From contig JALQPE010002338.1 in assembly GCA_030407315.1 (NCBI GenBank), positions 62,001 through 126,000 on the forward strand: DNA of 64,000 nt, given 5' to 3'. Below the pieces are notes generated by a model. It did not search any database, was not told where the DNA came from, and was given only the letters and a program-made list of their open reading frames with translations. Source of the stretch: Asparagopsis taxiformis. Its lineage: Eukaryota > Rhodophyta > Florideophyceae > Bonnemaisoniales > Bonnemaisoniaceae. Shown piece after piece: positions 1-10,399 of this stretch. The stretch's first letter is position 1. Each line of letters opens with the position of its first letter. Both the position numbers and the translations under genes were made by a program.

Positions 1-1184
1 ACGGTGTTAGATTCGCGCCGTAAACAAGATGTGGTATATTGAAAAGCGATGATTGGCTACGTAGATTCATTAACATAAACGTGACTGCGCTCTCATCATA
101 CGCTTTCTCTGGGGGTGCGCGCGGTGGAATTGGGCAGGTCATTCATTCAAACGATAACTAGAGAGCCAAAATGACGTAGATCATACTCGGGCATGATTTG
201 AATCACGCTGATTGACACAACAGCAGTGAATTTTCGGTTGAGTTGTCTGGCGGCGCGGCGCGGCGGCGCGCGGCGCACCATACCATGCGACGCCACGCTG
301 GGCGGCGTGAGCAAGCGTGCCTTAATGCTTCATTTCCACACACGTACTGCATCATACGTGTCTTCCTTCACTAGTGTACCGTTCAACTCGACTGCACTCG
401 CTGTGCGACCTCACGCTGTGGACACTTTACATCACTTATTAACACGTGCGGTGCGTGACCGTTCCATAATTGTGCCCCGTATCACCCCTGGGACACGGCT
501 CCAAAACCCTCGCGCGTCTACGTCGCTGCCCTGCACGCAATTCGCTTGGTGTTAGCCAATCACACGCGTGCCCACTGCAATTGCTTGCAGTCATTCGATT
601 GCCTCATTGGGACTCCCAGTGCGTGTGACCCGATCGGTCCCCTTCCTTCGCTAACCATCAAATCACACGCCTCCAGTTGTGGACAACGAATCACCATCTG
701 CGTTTTGCTGTAAAGAATGACGTTGTGCCAATTTCCTCCTTGCTGGACCTAATTCACCCGCTTACAGCACCATCTTGGAGGGTTACATTTTCGCCGAGTA
801 ACGACTTACAACAACACAATCTAGGTTTGGGTAATACAGTGATGCATGGAAAACCGCGCAAGTAATTCATGAAAGAGTTAGGCCCCATTTGAAACGTTGC
901 TGATTCGCTGGAATAAAGGTAGTACCATATATCAATGGCTGATATCGCAGCTTACCACAAATGATCACACTCCATTTCTCTCGCTCATAGACGCTGTCGC
1001 CGTGCACACTGAGCCACGCGCCTGCTGTGCTGCCCGACGAGACAGCCTGTGTTTCCACATACAAGTGTACCCTATGAACAGTCAGGGTGTTGCGAGAGGT
1101 TGCGTGTACTGTGCTGTACTGTACCACCATATCTCGATTTCTACGCACGGTCGTACGACCCACCGCTGCTGGCTGCTCTGCGCG

Positions 1185-1204
1185 ATGCTATGCTACGCTG
1201 CGCT
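1185..1204. repeat. degenerate pentanucleotide array
   Basis: Four consecutive five-base units read atgct, atgct, acgct, gcgct. The same five-base periodicity recurs in other gene-poor stretches of the window (2989-3023, 48821-48845, 48897-48922). Confidence 0.6.
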
Positions 1205-2059
1205 GCCTGTATGACAAGATAGCAGGAGGCAACGCCGCCGTACTGCGCAGCGCTGTGCAACACTACACTCGGCTTGGCACGCAGCGCGAGCTTCTCGTCG
1301 TTAATTCTCCTCCTGCGACTCGCTGCCTCCTCGCTAACGCACCCCTACTTCGCGAGACCGTTCACATGACAAGAGAAGTGCGCCACAGCGTGGCATATTG
1401 TTCATCCCTCCAGAGGTGCACGTCATCTCTCCAAACTTGAATTTCTCGTCTCATGGGACAATATTGCTCAACGTATATCATTACCGCACTGTCCATCCAT
1501 CCTTTAGCGCCCTAACAGCGACTTGGGTTGTGTAAATGTGCACAATTCACTTGCGACTCGCTTCGAAATGTCCCCAAATGACGAATGGAATGACATGTCC
1601 TGCTGCCACTTGAGGCAAGCTGATAATTCAAACGCATATATACAACTGTTGAGCTGTCAAGACGTGCAAAGTGGGTGCAATCCAACGTAAATGTGCTGCA
1701 ATGACGTCCGTCTTCAACTGTGCAATGTCCAACGCAGTGTCACGGCCACTTGAGTTGGGGAAAGGCGTTTATTCATTGTGGGTGCATTATAAGAAATTGA
1801 TGCAAATGCATGTCCAGCTACACGAGCTGCCGTTTCCGGCAACGATGTGCATGCAAGCACTCTCGCATGCGTACATACGTGCGTGCGTGGAGAGTGTGTG
1901 GATGTGAAGAAATGTAATTTCTGCGGGCAAGTGGCATTGCGTCCATTCCTACATCCAACATGTCAAAGAACTGGCTGGCTTGACGGGCGGGTTGAAGCGG
2001 GACGAGTGGCCGATTGCGGTCTCTGAATCTGGAATGCAATTGCAATTACAGTTGGCATT

Positions 2060-2100
2060 CGTTCGTTCATTCATTCCACTGCACCTCAAGTGAACGAACG
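2060..2100. repeat. 10-bp perfect inverted repeat (hairpin potential)
   Basis: CGTTCGTTCA at 2060-2069 is the exact reverse complement of TGAACGAACG at 2091-2100, with a 21-base loop. No T-run follows and no gene lies beside it, so a terminator role is not supported. Confidence 0.6.
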
Positions 2101-2988
2101 ATAGATGAGCATGACAGTATTGCACATGGTCACAGAAATATGTATAAGGGTGGCACATACTTACTTGGATGAAGGCGCCGAGAAGTATGGCGCACATGCA
2201 TGCAGGTGCAATTGGCGGTATCAGATCAGAGCGAGCGCATCGACTAGTGGTTTCTACTCGTAGAGAACATGCATTGTGTAAATTGTTCTTGTGTCTACGC
2301 GCGCGTCGCGCGAATGTAGGATGCATGTCGAGTGGGAGGGTCGGCGGGTCGTCGACGACAGAGGCAAGAAGTTGCATATGTACAGTGACAGCTCGCACTG
2401 TAAGTGAAATACTGGTACAGTAGTCCTGAGTGTGTTTTTTAAGCATGTTGTGAGCGCTGACGTAAAAAGTCATGTCCGCTATAATGTTTACGGATTACGA
2501 AAAGCTGCGTTGGAACAACACGCAATGCTTTGGATGAGTGTTTTCCCCGGGTCTTTGTATGAAAAATATTATATTATACAAAAAACCAACCGACGTGCTG
2601 AGCTCAACAATGGTGTGCTGCGTCGAGCTCACAGAGATTTGTTTTTGCTTTCAAGGCAGGAATACACAAGCAAATGTCGTCCCAAAACGAACTGCATACG
2701 CCTTATACCGAGTGGGAGCGATGCGATCACTACACCGCATTGCAGGACGTTGATCCATATGGGCGGTGCAGTGTCTTGCGGCGTAGCGCACTGCGGCGCG
2801 GCGAGGCGCGCTGCTTACAAGAAAGGGCTGTAAATGAGTGCATACATGCATTACGTTGTGACTAACAGTATTCCCAAGTGGTGTGGCCGTTAATCACAAG
2901 TGATGACGTGATTACAGAGAGTGGGTGCGGACGGAGCGGAGCGGAGGTGGGGTGGGGCGGAGTGGGCCGGCGGGCTCGCTACAAGACG

Positions 2989-3023
2989 CCACGCCACGCC
3001 ACAGCACGGCATGGTATGGCATG
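2989..3023. repeat. degenerate pentanucleotide array
   Basis: The stretch divides into five-base units of the type cgcca / cagca / cggca / tggta / tggca. It directly follows a purine-rich run (about 2925-2970) built of ggagc/gggcg-like blocks. Confidence 0.5.
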
Positions 3024-3370
3024 CAAAACCAGAGAGACACATACGATTCACTAGTTGGCGCTGTGAATGAAAGAGATCATCAAGTCGGCGACATAATGGT
3101 GGAGTGATGCGCGCCTCGTAAATGATTGAATAACGGCAAACAGGCGTATCATACCAAGACGCTTGATACGTGTTGATGTGCGGTGTGAGTAAGGCCGGGA
3201 CGGTGGCGTGATTGCGGAAATGCGATTCAACGTGACGGTGCAGGATGCTGTGTGCGTTGCGTGAGAGGGATGATTAAAAGCATGTGAGGCGCTTTTATTG
3301 CCCGCTCGGTCACGCCGTTTGCACGATCACTTTTTGGCCATTTTAGAAGAGAAATTAATGCTGACAGGGA

Positions 3371-3553
3371 CTAGATATCATCAAAATCAGTAGGATCAGC
3401 TGCTGCCAATCGCATTACGACATGTTGCACGTCCATCTTGTGGACATGTTGCTTCCATACAGCCGACTGCTCCGCCCGTATATCTCGCACCATAAGCCGC
3501 CACGCGCAGCGCCGCTGTGCGCTCATTGGCTCCTCACCCTTCGTCCGCGCCAT
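3371..3553 (-). CDS. possible small protein of unknown function (60 aa)
   Basis: A 60-codon frame starts with a true ATG at 3553 and ends at 3371. The predicted product is basic and helix-friendly, rich in Arg, Ala, Met and Gln, with an acidic C-terminal end (DPTDFDDI). The composition resembles a real small protein more than the neighbouring random frames do. I recognise no family, and no paralogue lies in the window. It could equally be the last exon of a spliced gene or a chance frame. Confidence 0.25.
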   Translation of the reverse strand: MARTKGEEPMSAQRRCAWRLMVRDIRAEQSAVWKQHVHKMDVQHVVMRLAAADPTDFDDI

Positions 3554-3882
3554 TTACAACCCCGTGACCATTATTTAATCGTTTAAAATTTCTTGATGGA
3601 CCGTGCCGTGTGCCCGACGATTCCCAACTTGAATTCATTCCTCCCACAACTCAGCTCAGCTCGTCCCGTCATGCCTCATGTACCCGAGAAAACAAATTTG
3701 TTACACATTTCCTTTCAAGCTCGCCAGACCTTTCAACTTCTGCCGTCATCACATCAATCGTAAGACAATCCCGACCAACTTCAATTCCACCACTCAGCTT
3801 ACCGTCCCTACAACACCCGCCCTTGCCCCAAATTCGTACATACTAACCACCTAACATCGACGTAACCACTCCGCTCCACAAT

Positions 3883-5143
3883 ATCCTCCTCGTCAACCTT
3901 GCTCCTCCCCGCCTCGCCCCACCCCGCCCTGCTCGTCGTCGCCCTCATCAATATGCCCACTGCCGCCGTCTAAATCCACACCAATGCCGCTCAACTCGAC
4001 CCCTCTCGCCATAGACGTCTACAACCGCCTCTTCTGTAGATGCCTCTGTACCTCACCAACGCTGTGGAATCAAAGCCCTCAATGCACCGACGGGGAAAAA
4101 TGCGCCTCCGCTTCCTGTATCTCCCCCGATTACCTGAACGACCAACCAGACGTAACGCTCGTCAATAAACCGTCTGTCACATCGCCGCCCACCACGCACG
4201 CTCCCGCCACGACCGCCCACCGCACCCGCTGCGCGTCCGCACCGTCCTGCGCTCCCAACACCATGTGTGTTCGTCCACTCGATTCACAGCTCTGCACCGT
4301 CAACGACGTGGACTGCGAGTGTGCAGAGGCGCGCCAATGCACCTGTGACGATTTCTGCGCCCACACGCATCGCTGCGCTGCGCCGCGCCGCGCCACGCCA
4401 CGCCGTTTGGAAAGCGCATTTGTGTTCCATTGTAATCCGCAAGTCGAAACAGCAACTTGCGCACCGTTCCGTGCGCACCCGCTTCCACGCAGGGTTTGTC
4501 TGCTCAGTTGTACCAATTGTGTCGTATGTAGTGGAAACAATTGTGCGCCCGCTACTCCCTTCTGCCGTTCTGCTGTAGGAGATTGTACCACTCAAAATGC
4601 GACATGCCACTGCTTGGCACCAGAAACGTGTAGCTCTAGTGCAGATTGTGATGCACCACAGCTGTGCGCTGCGCGTGTTCAATGCTAGCAGCACTCTTGT
4701 GCAAGTGGAATGCGCCATGCCGACAATTGAAGCTGTTGACAGGTCACCATTCGCGTCCAGTGGTGATGGCGAACAAATCGAATCATCGTTTCAACGCAAC
4801 CTCGGGAGAATAGTGCCTGCGTGGACGCACGAGCGCTGCATTCTTTTAGACGCGATCAGCTCGTATTCGCTGAACACGTTTTGGCACGTGTTTCATGCGA
4901 TAATACTGGTAGCTGTGCTACGCCAGGTCATATTGTAAGATACAAGGGAAAAGCTATGGTGATATACTCATACTGCCTCCTTACTTGGTGCACATGGAGA
5001 GCAGTTGAGGTTAACAGTCCAAGTTTGTCTCGCGGGATTCGAATTACATCTAGAACCGAGCAGCTTTACTTGACGGCTCTCGCAGCCAGCGAGATATGGT
5101 TGAAGAAGCTGTGCTGAGCACCGCGGTTCATTTGGGCCTGTGA
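3883..5143 (+). pseudogene. decayed paralogue of the cysteine-rich secreted protein at 7528-9240
   Basis: This stretch still carries recognisable pieces of the intact gene at 7528-9240, spread over several frames. A 12-base match to the signal-peptide region (ATCCTCCTCGTC) lies at 3883-3894. The frame 3984-4688 keeps the CxC and CxCxxxxxCxCxxxC cysteine modules but stops early. A second frame around 4660-4800 matches the linker that follows the last cysteine module (LVQVEC beside LSQVRC). The frame 4803-5117 holds the conserved C-terminal domain, including GSCATPGHIV and VNSPSL. Near 5088 one more frameshift moves the last residues (AVLSTAVHLGL, beside LVLSTAVHVGF) into another frame, ending at the tga at 5141-5143. 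Without a signal-peptide start codon and with at least three frame breaks, a working protein is unlikely. The upstream side (about 3750-3980) still shows the C-rich leader typical of genes here. Confidence 0.8.
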
Positions 5144-5704
5144 GGTATTATTTATATGTAAAGTTGTATATCGTGTGAATTACACCCGCATCGAGCAGCG
5201 ACTGTTGATCGCATCTGCGCGATGGGGTGTCCCTTGGTCTTTGCTCCGCTCATGTAACATACAGTGTTAGGGTTTTGGACTGTTTCCGAGTCGGAAACGT
5301 ATACTGCGGGTACAGTACCTCTAGGAAAGGCGACTCATGGAGAAATTGTTACCAACGCCTTTTGGAATTCCTCCCGCCGCACAACCTGCGGTCTACCTTT
5401 CAGCCTATCTGTTCCAGAGCCTCTGGAATTCCTAGCACCGTAACGCTTTCTTTCGGCAAGTCAACTACGTTAGCTTTATTCGTATCGTCCTAGTTTAATA
5501 TTTACAGTGCACACACTTTGCATCCATCCAGATGTGTCATGTTTCAGCTGTTCCATGCCTTGTCCGATTACAGACCAACTTGAAAAATAGCACAGGGGGC
5601 GGGGGGCAAGCAACTCAAAAAGCTGTTAACGATGGACAGCTTACAATCACATCATTGCCGTCAAACCCATCAGAATCGTCCACACGTATCGTGTCTGGGA
5701 GCGA
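5144..5704. other. intergenic, between pseudogene and SLC35-like gene end
   Basis: No supported gene. The short open frames here have no recognisable content. It is the downstream side of both neighbours (pseudogene on plus, transporter on minus). Confidence 0.5.
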
Positions 5705-6763
5705 CTACCCTGAAACGGTAGGGTAAGCATTCATCGCAATGCCCTGTTCAGCGTCTTCCAAATCATCGGTGATGTTGAAATTTGCCAGCGGAACCTCGTA
5801 TTCATCCGCATCATCACTAGATTGACCGGAATCAAAGCGCAGCCAAGCGTAAGAAAAAATCCCCACTTGACAGCCGCTGAAACCAATCACCTTGAGCGGC
5901 GTGATCTCGTCCTTGAAGAACAAAACACCACCCATTATTGTAAGCAATTCCTTAAATATGCCCGAAACGCTCAACGCCAGCGACGAAGTTTCCTTCACAA
6001 GCCAATATTCACTCGCAAGAAGGATGAATACCAGGGTTGCGATACACAACATAATAACAATCGTGAGCCAACGGTCTTTGGAATCAAGATTGTGCGCAAC
6101 ATGAACCCTGGCCTCTTCAACTTCGAAAACCAAAGCAAACGGCAGCACGCAAATGGCTGTCGCAGGTGACGTATACAAAATCGCTGTAAGTGGCGGCATA
6201 CTATGCCCTACGCCGCCTCGAAGTAGCACCTGGGTCATTGCCCAACGGAGCCCACCAAAGGCCACGGCCAGTACCTGGAAGATAAAGCCGAGTAATTTAA
6301 AGTCATGTCCTTCGCCGAAAGAAGCAAGAGCGATTCCTATGGCGATTGTGAAGAGCGCTAGACATAGCTTGCCAGAGAATCTCTCTATATGCAACAATAG
6401 TCCCCAGAACATTGTGAAGATTGGGGAGCCGCCCTTGATGATAGTGCCAAATGTGACAGTCAAGATGCTGAGAGCATAGTTGGAAAAGCCGATTTCAAGT
6501 GCGGTTGCTATACCAATGGGCACGACATACTGCAGAAACTGAGAGCGGGTCAAGGGCTGCGGTTTGAAGTTAGGATGACGGGATAGGAGAAAGGCCCAGA
6601 CGGTTGTGACAGTATTCGAGAAAGTTGTGACGATTAATGGAAAGTCAAAACGGCTGTTGAAGAGCCATTTTGTTAGGAAGATAATTCCGGATGAGATGCA
6701 GTACCAAAAGACGAGCACGGAGCTGGTGCGCAGTAATGATAACCAGTGCTTCCGGCGCTCCAT
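5705..6763 (-). CDS. SLC35C2-like nucleotide-sugar / triose-phosphate-type transporter
   Basis: The 352-residue product is a multi-spanning membrane protein of the drug/metabolite transporter superfamily (TPT/SLC35 branch). Telling segments are the N-terminal helix pair, the ALEIGFSNYAL segment, IIKGGSPIFTMFWG in the middle and GGLRWAMTQVLLR, which match the SLC35C2/plant TPT-like group rather than plastid phosphate translocators. About ten hydrophobic helices are visible, followed by an acidic cytosolic tail of some 45 residues. The start is a true ATG at 6763. There is no obvious transit peptide, so a Golgi or ER location is inferred. The substrate cannot be read from sequence; GDP-fucose was proposed for the animal relatives. 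It starts 764 bp from the divergent cysteine-rich gene, so the two may share a promoter region. Confidence 0.85.
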   Translation of the reverse strand: MERRKHWLSLLRTSSVLVFWYCISSGIIFLTKWLFNSRFDFPLIVTTFSNTVTTVWAFLLSRHPNFKPQPLTRSQFLQYVVPIGIATALEIGFSNYALSILTVTFGTIIKGGSPIFTMFWGLLLHIERFSGKLCLALFTIAIGIALASFGEGHDFKLLGFIFQVLAVAFGGLRWAMTQVLLRGGVGHSMPPLTAILYTSPATAICVLPFALVFEVEEARVHVAHNLDSKDRWLTIVIMLCIATLVFILLASEYWLVKETSSLALSVSGIFKELLTIMGGVLFFKDEITPLKVIGFSGCQVGIFSYAWLRFDSGQSSDDADEYEVPLANFNITDDLEDAEQGIAMNAYPTVSG

Positions 6764-7527
6764 GTGTTATAGACGTATGGGGTGATGGGGAACGTGGACA
6801 AAGGTAACATATGGGGGAGACTGGACGTGTTGTTGGTAGTCGGTGAAACAACTAGTGAGATTGACGCGCAATTGTGGAGCGGCTTGGTCGTTAATTCAGC
6901 GGCGCAGAAGCGTTCATGACGAGAAGGATAGATGTGTGTTGATGCGTCGGTTGGTGGTCGTGAAAATGAACTCGCTTCAGTAGACTGGTTGTGCAGTGTA
7001 ATTTTGGGCACAAGAGCATCTTGTTGTTCCGTATCGTACGTATGTACAACTTTCAAGCGGCTGGCAGCCTGGCAGCATTGGCGGGGATTTTGTGTTGAAT
7101 TTGAGCTTTCGGGAATAATTACTGTATAAATTGGCAGTTGATGAATTAATTGCAAGAAATACAAATTGAAGTGCCAAGTCAGCACTGTACACAGCACTGC
7201 ACAATGAAACCACCAATGGTGAATAATCAAGTATGGTAGGAGACCAAACAAACTGGCGGATGGAAAGTGATGTGGAAAACTGGCGGATAACGGAAAGAAG
7301 TGTTGCGATGGAAGAGTTGTACTGTATGATGCAACAAGTAATAGTCGCAGTACATTCGATGCATCAAACCATTCAATCGCACCACCAACCCAAATCCGTT
7401 GTTGAAAACCGAGCTGCATCGCTTCCACTTGCAATGGCACAACCTCCACTAAAACCCATAATACTGCCACCGATTCACAACAAAACCACCCACCAACAAA
7501 GTCATCCATCGTGCGCCGAGCACAACA
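6764..7527. promoter_or_regulatory. divergent intergenic region between transporter and cysteine-rich gene
   Basis: Both flanking genes start here and point outward. The plus-strand side just before 7528 is C/A-rich and G-poor, as in other leaders of the window. No TATA box stands out. Open frames of 135 and 278 codons in this region have no recognisable content. Confidence 0.45.
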
Positions 7528-9240
7528 ATGTCATCATCCATCCTCCTCGTCGCCACACTAACGCTACTCACCGTGCCGCTGCATGCTGCGCCGCGCCAAC
7601 AGCCGACCGCAAACGTGCCGACGGCCGGTTTGACCTTTGACGCGTGCGATGAAAACAATCCATGTCAAGGTGATCGAGCGTGTATCGACGCCCAATCCTC
7701 ATTTCTCTGCAATATCGGCGCCGTATGTAACTGTTTCCCACTGCGTATAATCCCGTGTACAACTGCGTCCGACTGTCCTATAGGAGAACGATGCGCCTCT
7801 CGTCCGCCCGACGAGCCCTTTTGTTTGTCGGCAACCGTCATCGACTCCGATCCGACCTATGTGCAGCCGTCATCATCGTCCGTTCCATCCGGTCCGCCAC
7901 TCGTCCTTCCGCCGTCGCCATCCGCCCCGTCGACCCCCGTTGGAACAACACCGCCCGTCATCGCAAATCCACCCGTCGACACCGTCCCGCCCGCAGACCC
8001 CGTGCCCATTGTCAGTGATGCACCCGTTCAAACACCCGTGCTCGGCGTGAGTATCAGTCCGTCGCCGGTTTTTTCGCCACTTCCGCCGATGCCACTACCG
8101 CTTTCTCCGTCGCCGTCAAATTCGATTCCTGTTGTCGACCCCGTTTCACCGTCCCCGTCTCCAAACGTCTCGCTCAGTGCCGTCTCCGGACTTGCAGGTG
8201 ATGCATGTGTGACAGATGAAGACTGTTTAACACATCGTTCGTGCAGAAACCCAGACACGCTGTCATCCTGCATGGGTGCGGATAACTGTCGTTGTCTCGG
8301 ATCTACAAAATGCTCCTGTAATGATGATTGTTTCGACGGAGAAGTATGTTCCGGCGCGCCTGGAAAAGGTCTATGTTTCTCGCCCACATACATTGATTCG
8401 CTACCGTGGGCAAACACACTGCCATGTTTGTCTCCGCGCCCCAAGCCGTCACCGGCTGATGTGAATATAACTGGCTTAAACGGGGAGGAATGCGAACGAA
8501 ACGACCAGTGTTTCGGGGAGCGCTCATGCGTAGCCGGCGGTGGAACCGGTTGTGCAGGTGCCGGCGTGTTATGTCAGAGCCCTGAGATTGGATGTACGCT
8601 CAGTAGTTCACTCTGCTATTGTTTCGAAGAGCAGGTGTGTAGATGTGATGAAGATTGTCAGGATACGGAGATATGCACGGAAGTTACGCGAGGCAGATTG
8701 ATATGCGCCTCACGTAAGGTCGTGGAGGCATTTGCAGATTTATCTCAAGTAAGATGCTCAGGAGAGGAGGATGCCGATGTGACGATTGTGGTTGGAACTA
8801 CGCCACAGCCGCCAGATGTACCGATTGAAGAGGTTGGAGTTTCGGACGCTACGCCGACGCCCGAGCCGGCACAGAGCACCACTGAAGCCGACGCGGATGA
8901 CGGGAGTGTGTGCATCGATGCGGAGGCATTGAGTGGGTTTGAAAGGCGACAGCTTGTGTTTGAACAGCACCAGAGGGGAAAGGTGCTATGTGATGAATTT
9001 GGAAGCTGTGCTACAGCGGGTCATATTGTGGTGTATAATGGTTGGGCGATGATGATGAAGAGATATTGTGGAATGGTTGAATGTGAACAGAGAGTGATGG
9101 ATGTGAACAGTCCGAAACTGCGGACAGCATTGCGGGTGCAGTCAAAGACGGATGGACTGGAGTTTACAGCTTTTGCGGCGAGATATGCGACGAGAGCGGA
9201 GGAACTCGTGCTATCAACTGCGGTGCATGTTGGCTTCTAA
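7528..9240 (+). CDS. secreted cysteine-rich modular protein with conserved C-terminal domain
   Basis: The 570-residue product starts with a clear signal peptide (hydrophobic residues 4-20, cleavage probably after HAA). Cysteine modules follow: one at about 35-95, a proline/serine/valine-rich linker at about 110-230, then two more near 235-300 and 310-400 with the pattern CxCxxxxxCxCxxDCxxxExC. After a second acidic linker comes a compact C-terminal domain (about 465-570) with GSCATAGHIV, MMMKRYC and VNSPKL. No transmembrane helix or GPI signal is visible, so secretion to the cell wall or medium is inferred. I do not recognise the family by name. A decayed copy with the same architecture lies 2.4 kb upstream at 3883-5143, which shows that the modules duplicate as a unit. 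The start is the ATG at 7528, directly before the signal peptide. Confidence 0.8.
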   Translation: MSSSILLVATLTLLTVPLHAAPRQQPTANVPTAGLTFDACDENNPCQGDRACIDAQSSFLCNIGAVCNCFPLRIIPCTTASDCPIGERCASRPPDEPFCLSATVIDSDPTYVQPSSSSVPSGPPLVLPPSPSAPSTPVGTTPPVIANPPVDTVPPADPVPIVSDAPVQTPVLGVSISPSPVFSPLPPMPLPLSPSPSNSIPVVDPVSPSPSPNVSLSAVSGLAGDACVTDEDCLTHRSCRNPDTLSSCMGADNCRCLGSTKCSCNDDCFDGEVCSGAPGKGLCFSPTYIDSLPWANTLPCLSPRPKPSPADVNITGLNGEECERNDQCFGERSCVAGGGTGCAGAGVLCQSPEIGCTLSSSLCYCFEEQVCRCDEDCQDTEICTEVTRGRLICASRKVVEAFADLSQVRCSGEEDADVTIVVGTTPQPPDVPIEEVGVSDATPTPEPAQSTTEADADDGSVCIDAEALSGFERRQLVFEQHQRGKVLCDEFGSCATAGHIVVYNGWAMMMKRYCGMVECEQRVMDVNSPKLRTALRVQSKTDGLEFTAFAARYATRAEELVLSTAVHVGF

Positions 9241-9564
9241 AAGATTTATTGACGGCATAATTTGGCCGCTACGTATTATATCTATATGTATCTCACCTTC
9301 CGAAGCAGAATGATCGAAACTGTAGGGACAAGCTGTCTGATTGCTTGTCACAGACAAGTATCATAAAGTTGTCAAGCATCAACGCATCGATACGTCACAG
9401 TGACACAGGCCATTACAGAAGCGCCAAACTCCGGATATCAAAAGCATGAGCACTCACGCCCTCAATTGCTCGTGCGCTGTGCCTCCAGGTCATCATCATC
9501 TATCCGAAAAATTCATGCAACACAGCTGATCTCGCATGTACGTCAGTGATCAACAACTTCCAGC
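9241..9564. other. intergenic spacer
   Basis: 324 bp between two plus-strand genes. It must hold the 3' end of the cysteine-rich gene and the promoter of the histidine phosphatase. I see no distinctive element. Confidence 0.4.
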
Positions 9565-10212
9565 ATGTCAACGTCCAGACTGATCATTGTTCGCCATGGC
9601 GAGAGGGCAGACTTGGTTGCCAGTGACCCATGGCAAGAGCACAGGGAACCGCGTCCACGAGACCCGCCTCTGACTGCACATGGTTTGCATCAGGCGGTTG
9701 GCGCTGCTCAGTTTCTGCAGGAATGCAAGTTCCCCATTCGAGTGGTTTACTGTTCGCCGCTTCTCCGTTGTCTGCAGACGGCCAGTCACATTGCAGCGGG
9801 GCTGCGCTGTCCGGTCAAGGTTGTGGTACCACTCGCCAAATGCTGCTCTTACTTTAGGAAATGTGCAAGAAGACGCATCGCACCGCACTATGCTAGGCAG
9901 GAGGAAGCAACAGCAATTGTACAGGCGATCAATCCCCAGGTGAACGTTATCGGCTACGAGCCAGATGATGGTACTTCATGTCGTCAAACACTGGAAAGAC
10001 TTGCCAAGCTTAGTCTGCAACAATCGCAATCCGACAATCATCCTACGACGCTCATTGTCGGCCACTCTGAGGCTCAGAGAGAGATGATAACTTTGTCAGG
10101 ACATGGTCGCACATCTCTTCCGTACTGTGGATCCGCTATTTTTGACCTAGCTCATGACTCTTCTCAAGTTACATGGTCCCTATCCGCAAAACCAGAGCGA
10201 GTCTTCAAGTGA
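9565..10212 (+). CDS. histidine phosphatase (phosphoglycerate mutase-like) superfamily protein
   Basis: The 215-residue product begins with the superfamily signature LIIVRHGERAD, whose His is the phospho-accepting residue. CSPLLRCLQTA supplies the second Arg, and LIVGHSEAQREM near residue 175 supplies the second catalytic His. The family covers phosphatases and mutases acting on sugar phosphates, nucleotides or proteins. The layout (RHGER near the start, PRDPPLTAHGLHQA, CSPLLRCLQTA) resembles the TULA/UBASH3-type eukaryotic phosphatases, but the substrate cannot be deduced. There is no targeting peptide. The ATG at 9565 puts the catalytic motif at residue 10, as is normal. It ends 187 bp from the convergent bromodomain gene. 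Confidence 0.85.
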   Translation: MSTSRLIIVRHGERADLVASDPWQEHREPRPRDPPLTAHGLHQAVGAAQFLQECKFPIRVVYCSPLLRCLQTASHIAAGLRCPVKVVVPLAKCCSYFRKCARRRIAPHYARQEEATAIVQAINPQVNVIGYEPDDGTSCRQTLERLAKLSLQQSQSDNHPTTLIVGHSEAQREMITLSGHGRTSLPYCGSAIFDLAHDSSQVTWSLSAKPERVFK

Positions 10213-10399
10213 ACAAGTTCGCATTAGTATCATTGAGCTGTGCTCTGAGCCTAGTATCGCAGAAACCAAAGTTCAAAACCGACACCGTTCCGTTCTTTAC
10301 GTATCGAGCTTAAGAATAAACGTGGACCGTAGGTTGCAACCCGACTCGATACAACGATGCCTGGCAATCAAATCTCGAAACAATTGATTTCGCTGCCGT

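Larger units (their letters stand above)
1..3370. other. gene-poor region with GC-rich short repeats
   Basis: No reading frame here has recognisable protein content. The longest open frame (174 codons, minus strand, 1949-2473) is cysteine/histidine-rich without any domain and looks like chance. What can be seen are degenerate five-base repeats (for example around 241-275, 1185-1204, 2770-2820 and 2989-3023) and a 10-bp inverted repeat at 2060-2100. No tRNA or rRNA was recognised by eye. Confidence 0.55.

Noticed and set aside
1949..2473. 174-codon minus-strand frame
   Set aside because: No recognisable content, no leader signature, in a repeat-rich region.
4130..4591. Minus-strand frame over the pseudogene (153 codons)
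   Set aside because: Shadow of the cysteine modules; no domain.
5030..5050. GGATTCGAATTAC resembling a tRNA T-loop
   Set aside because: It lies inside the pseudogene's C-terminal domain, and no acceptor or anticodon stem could be built.
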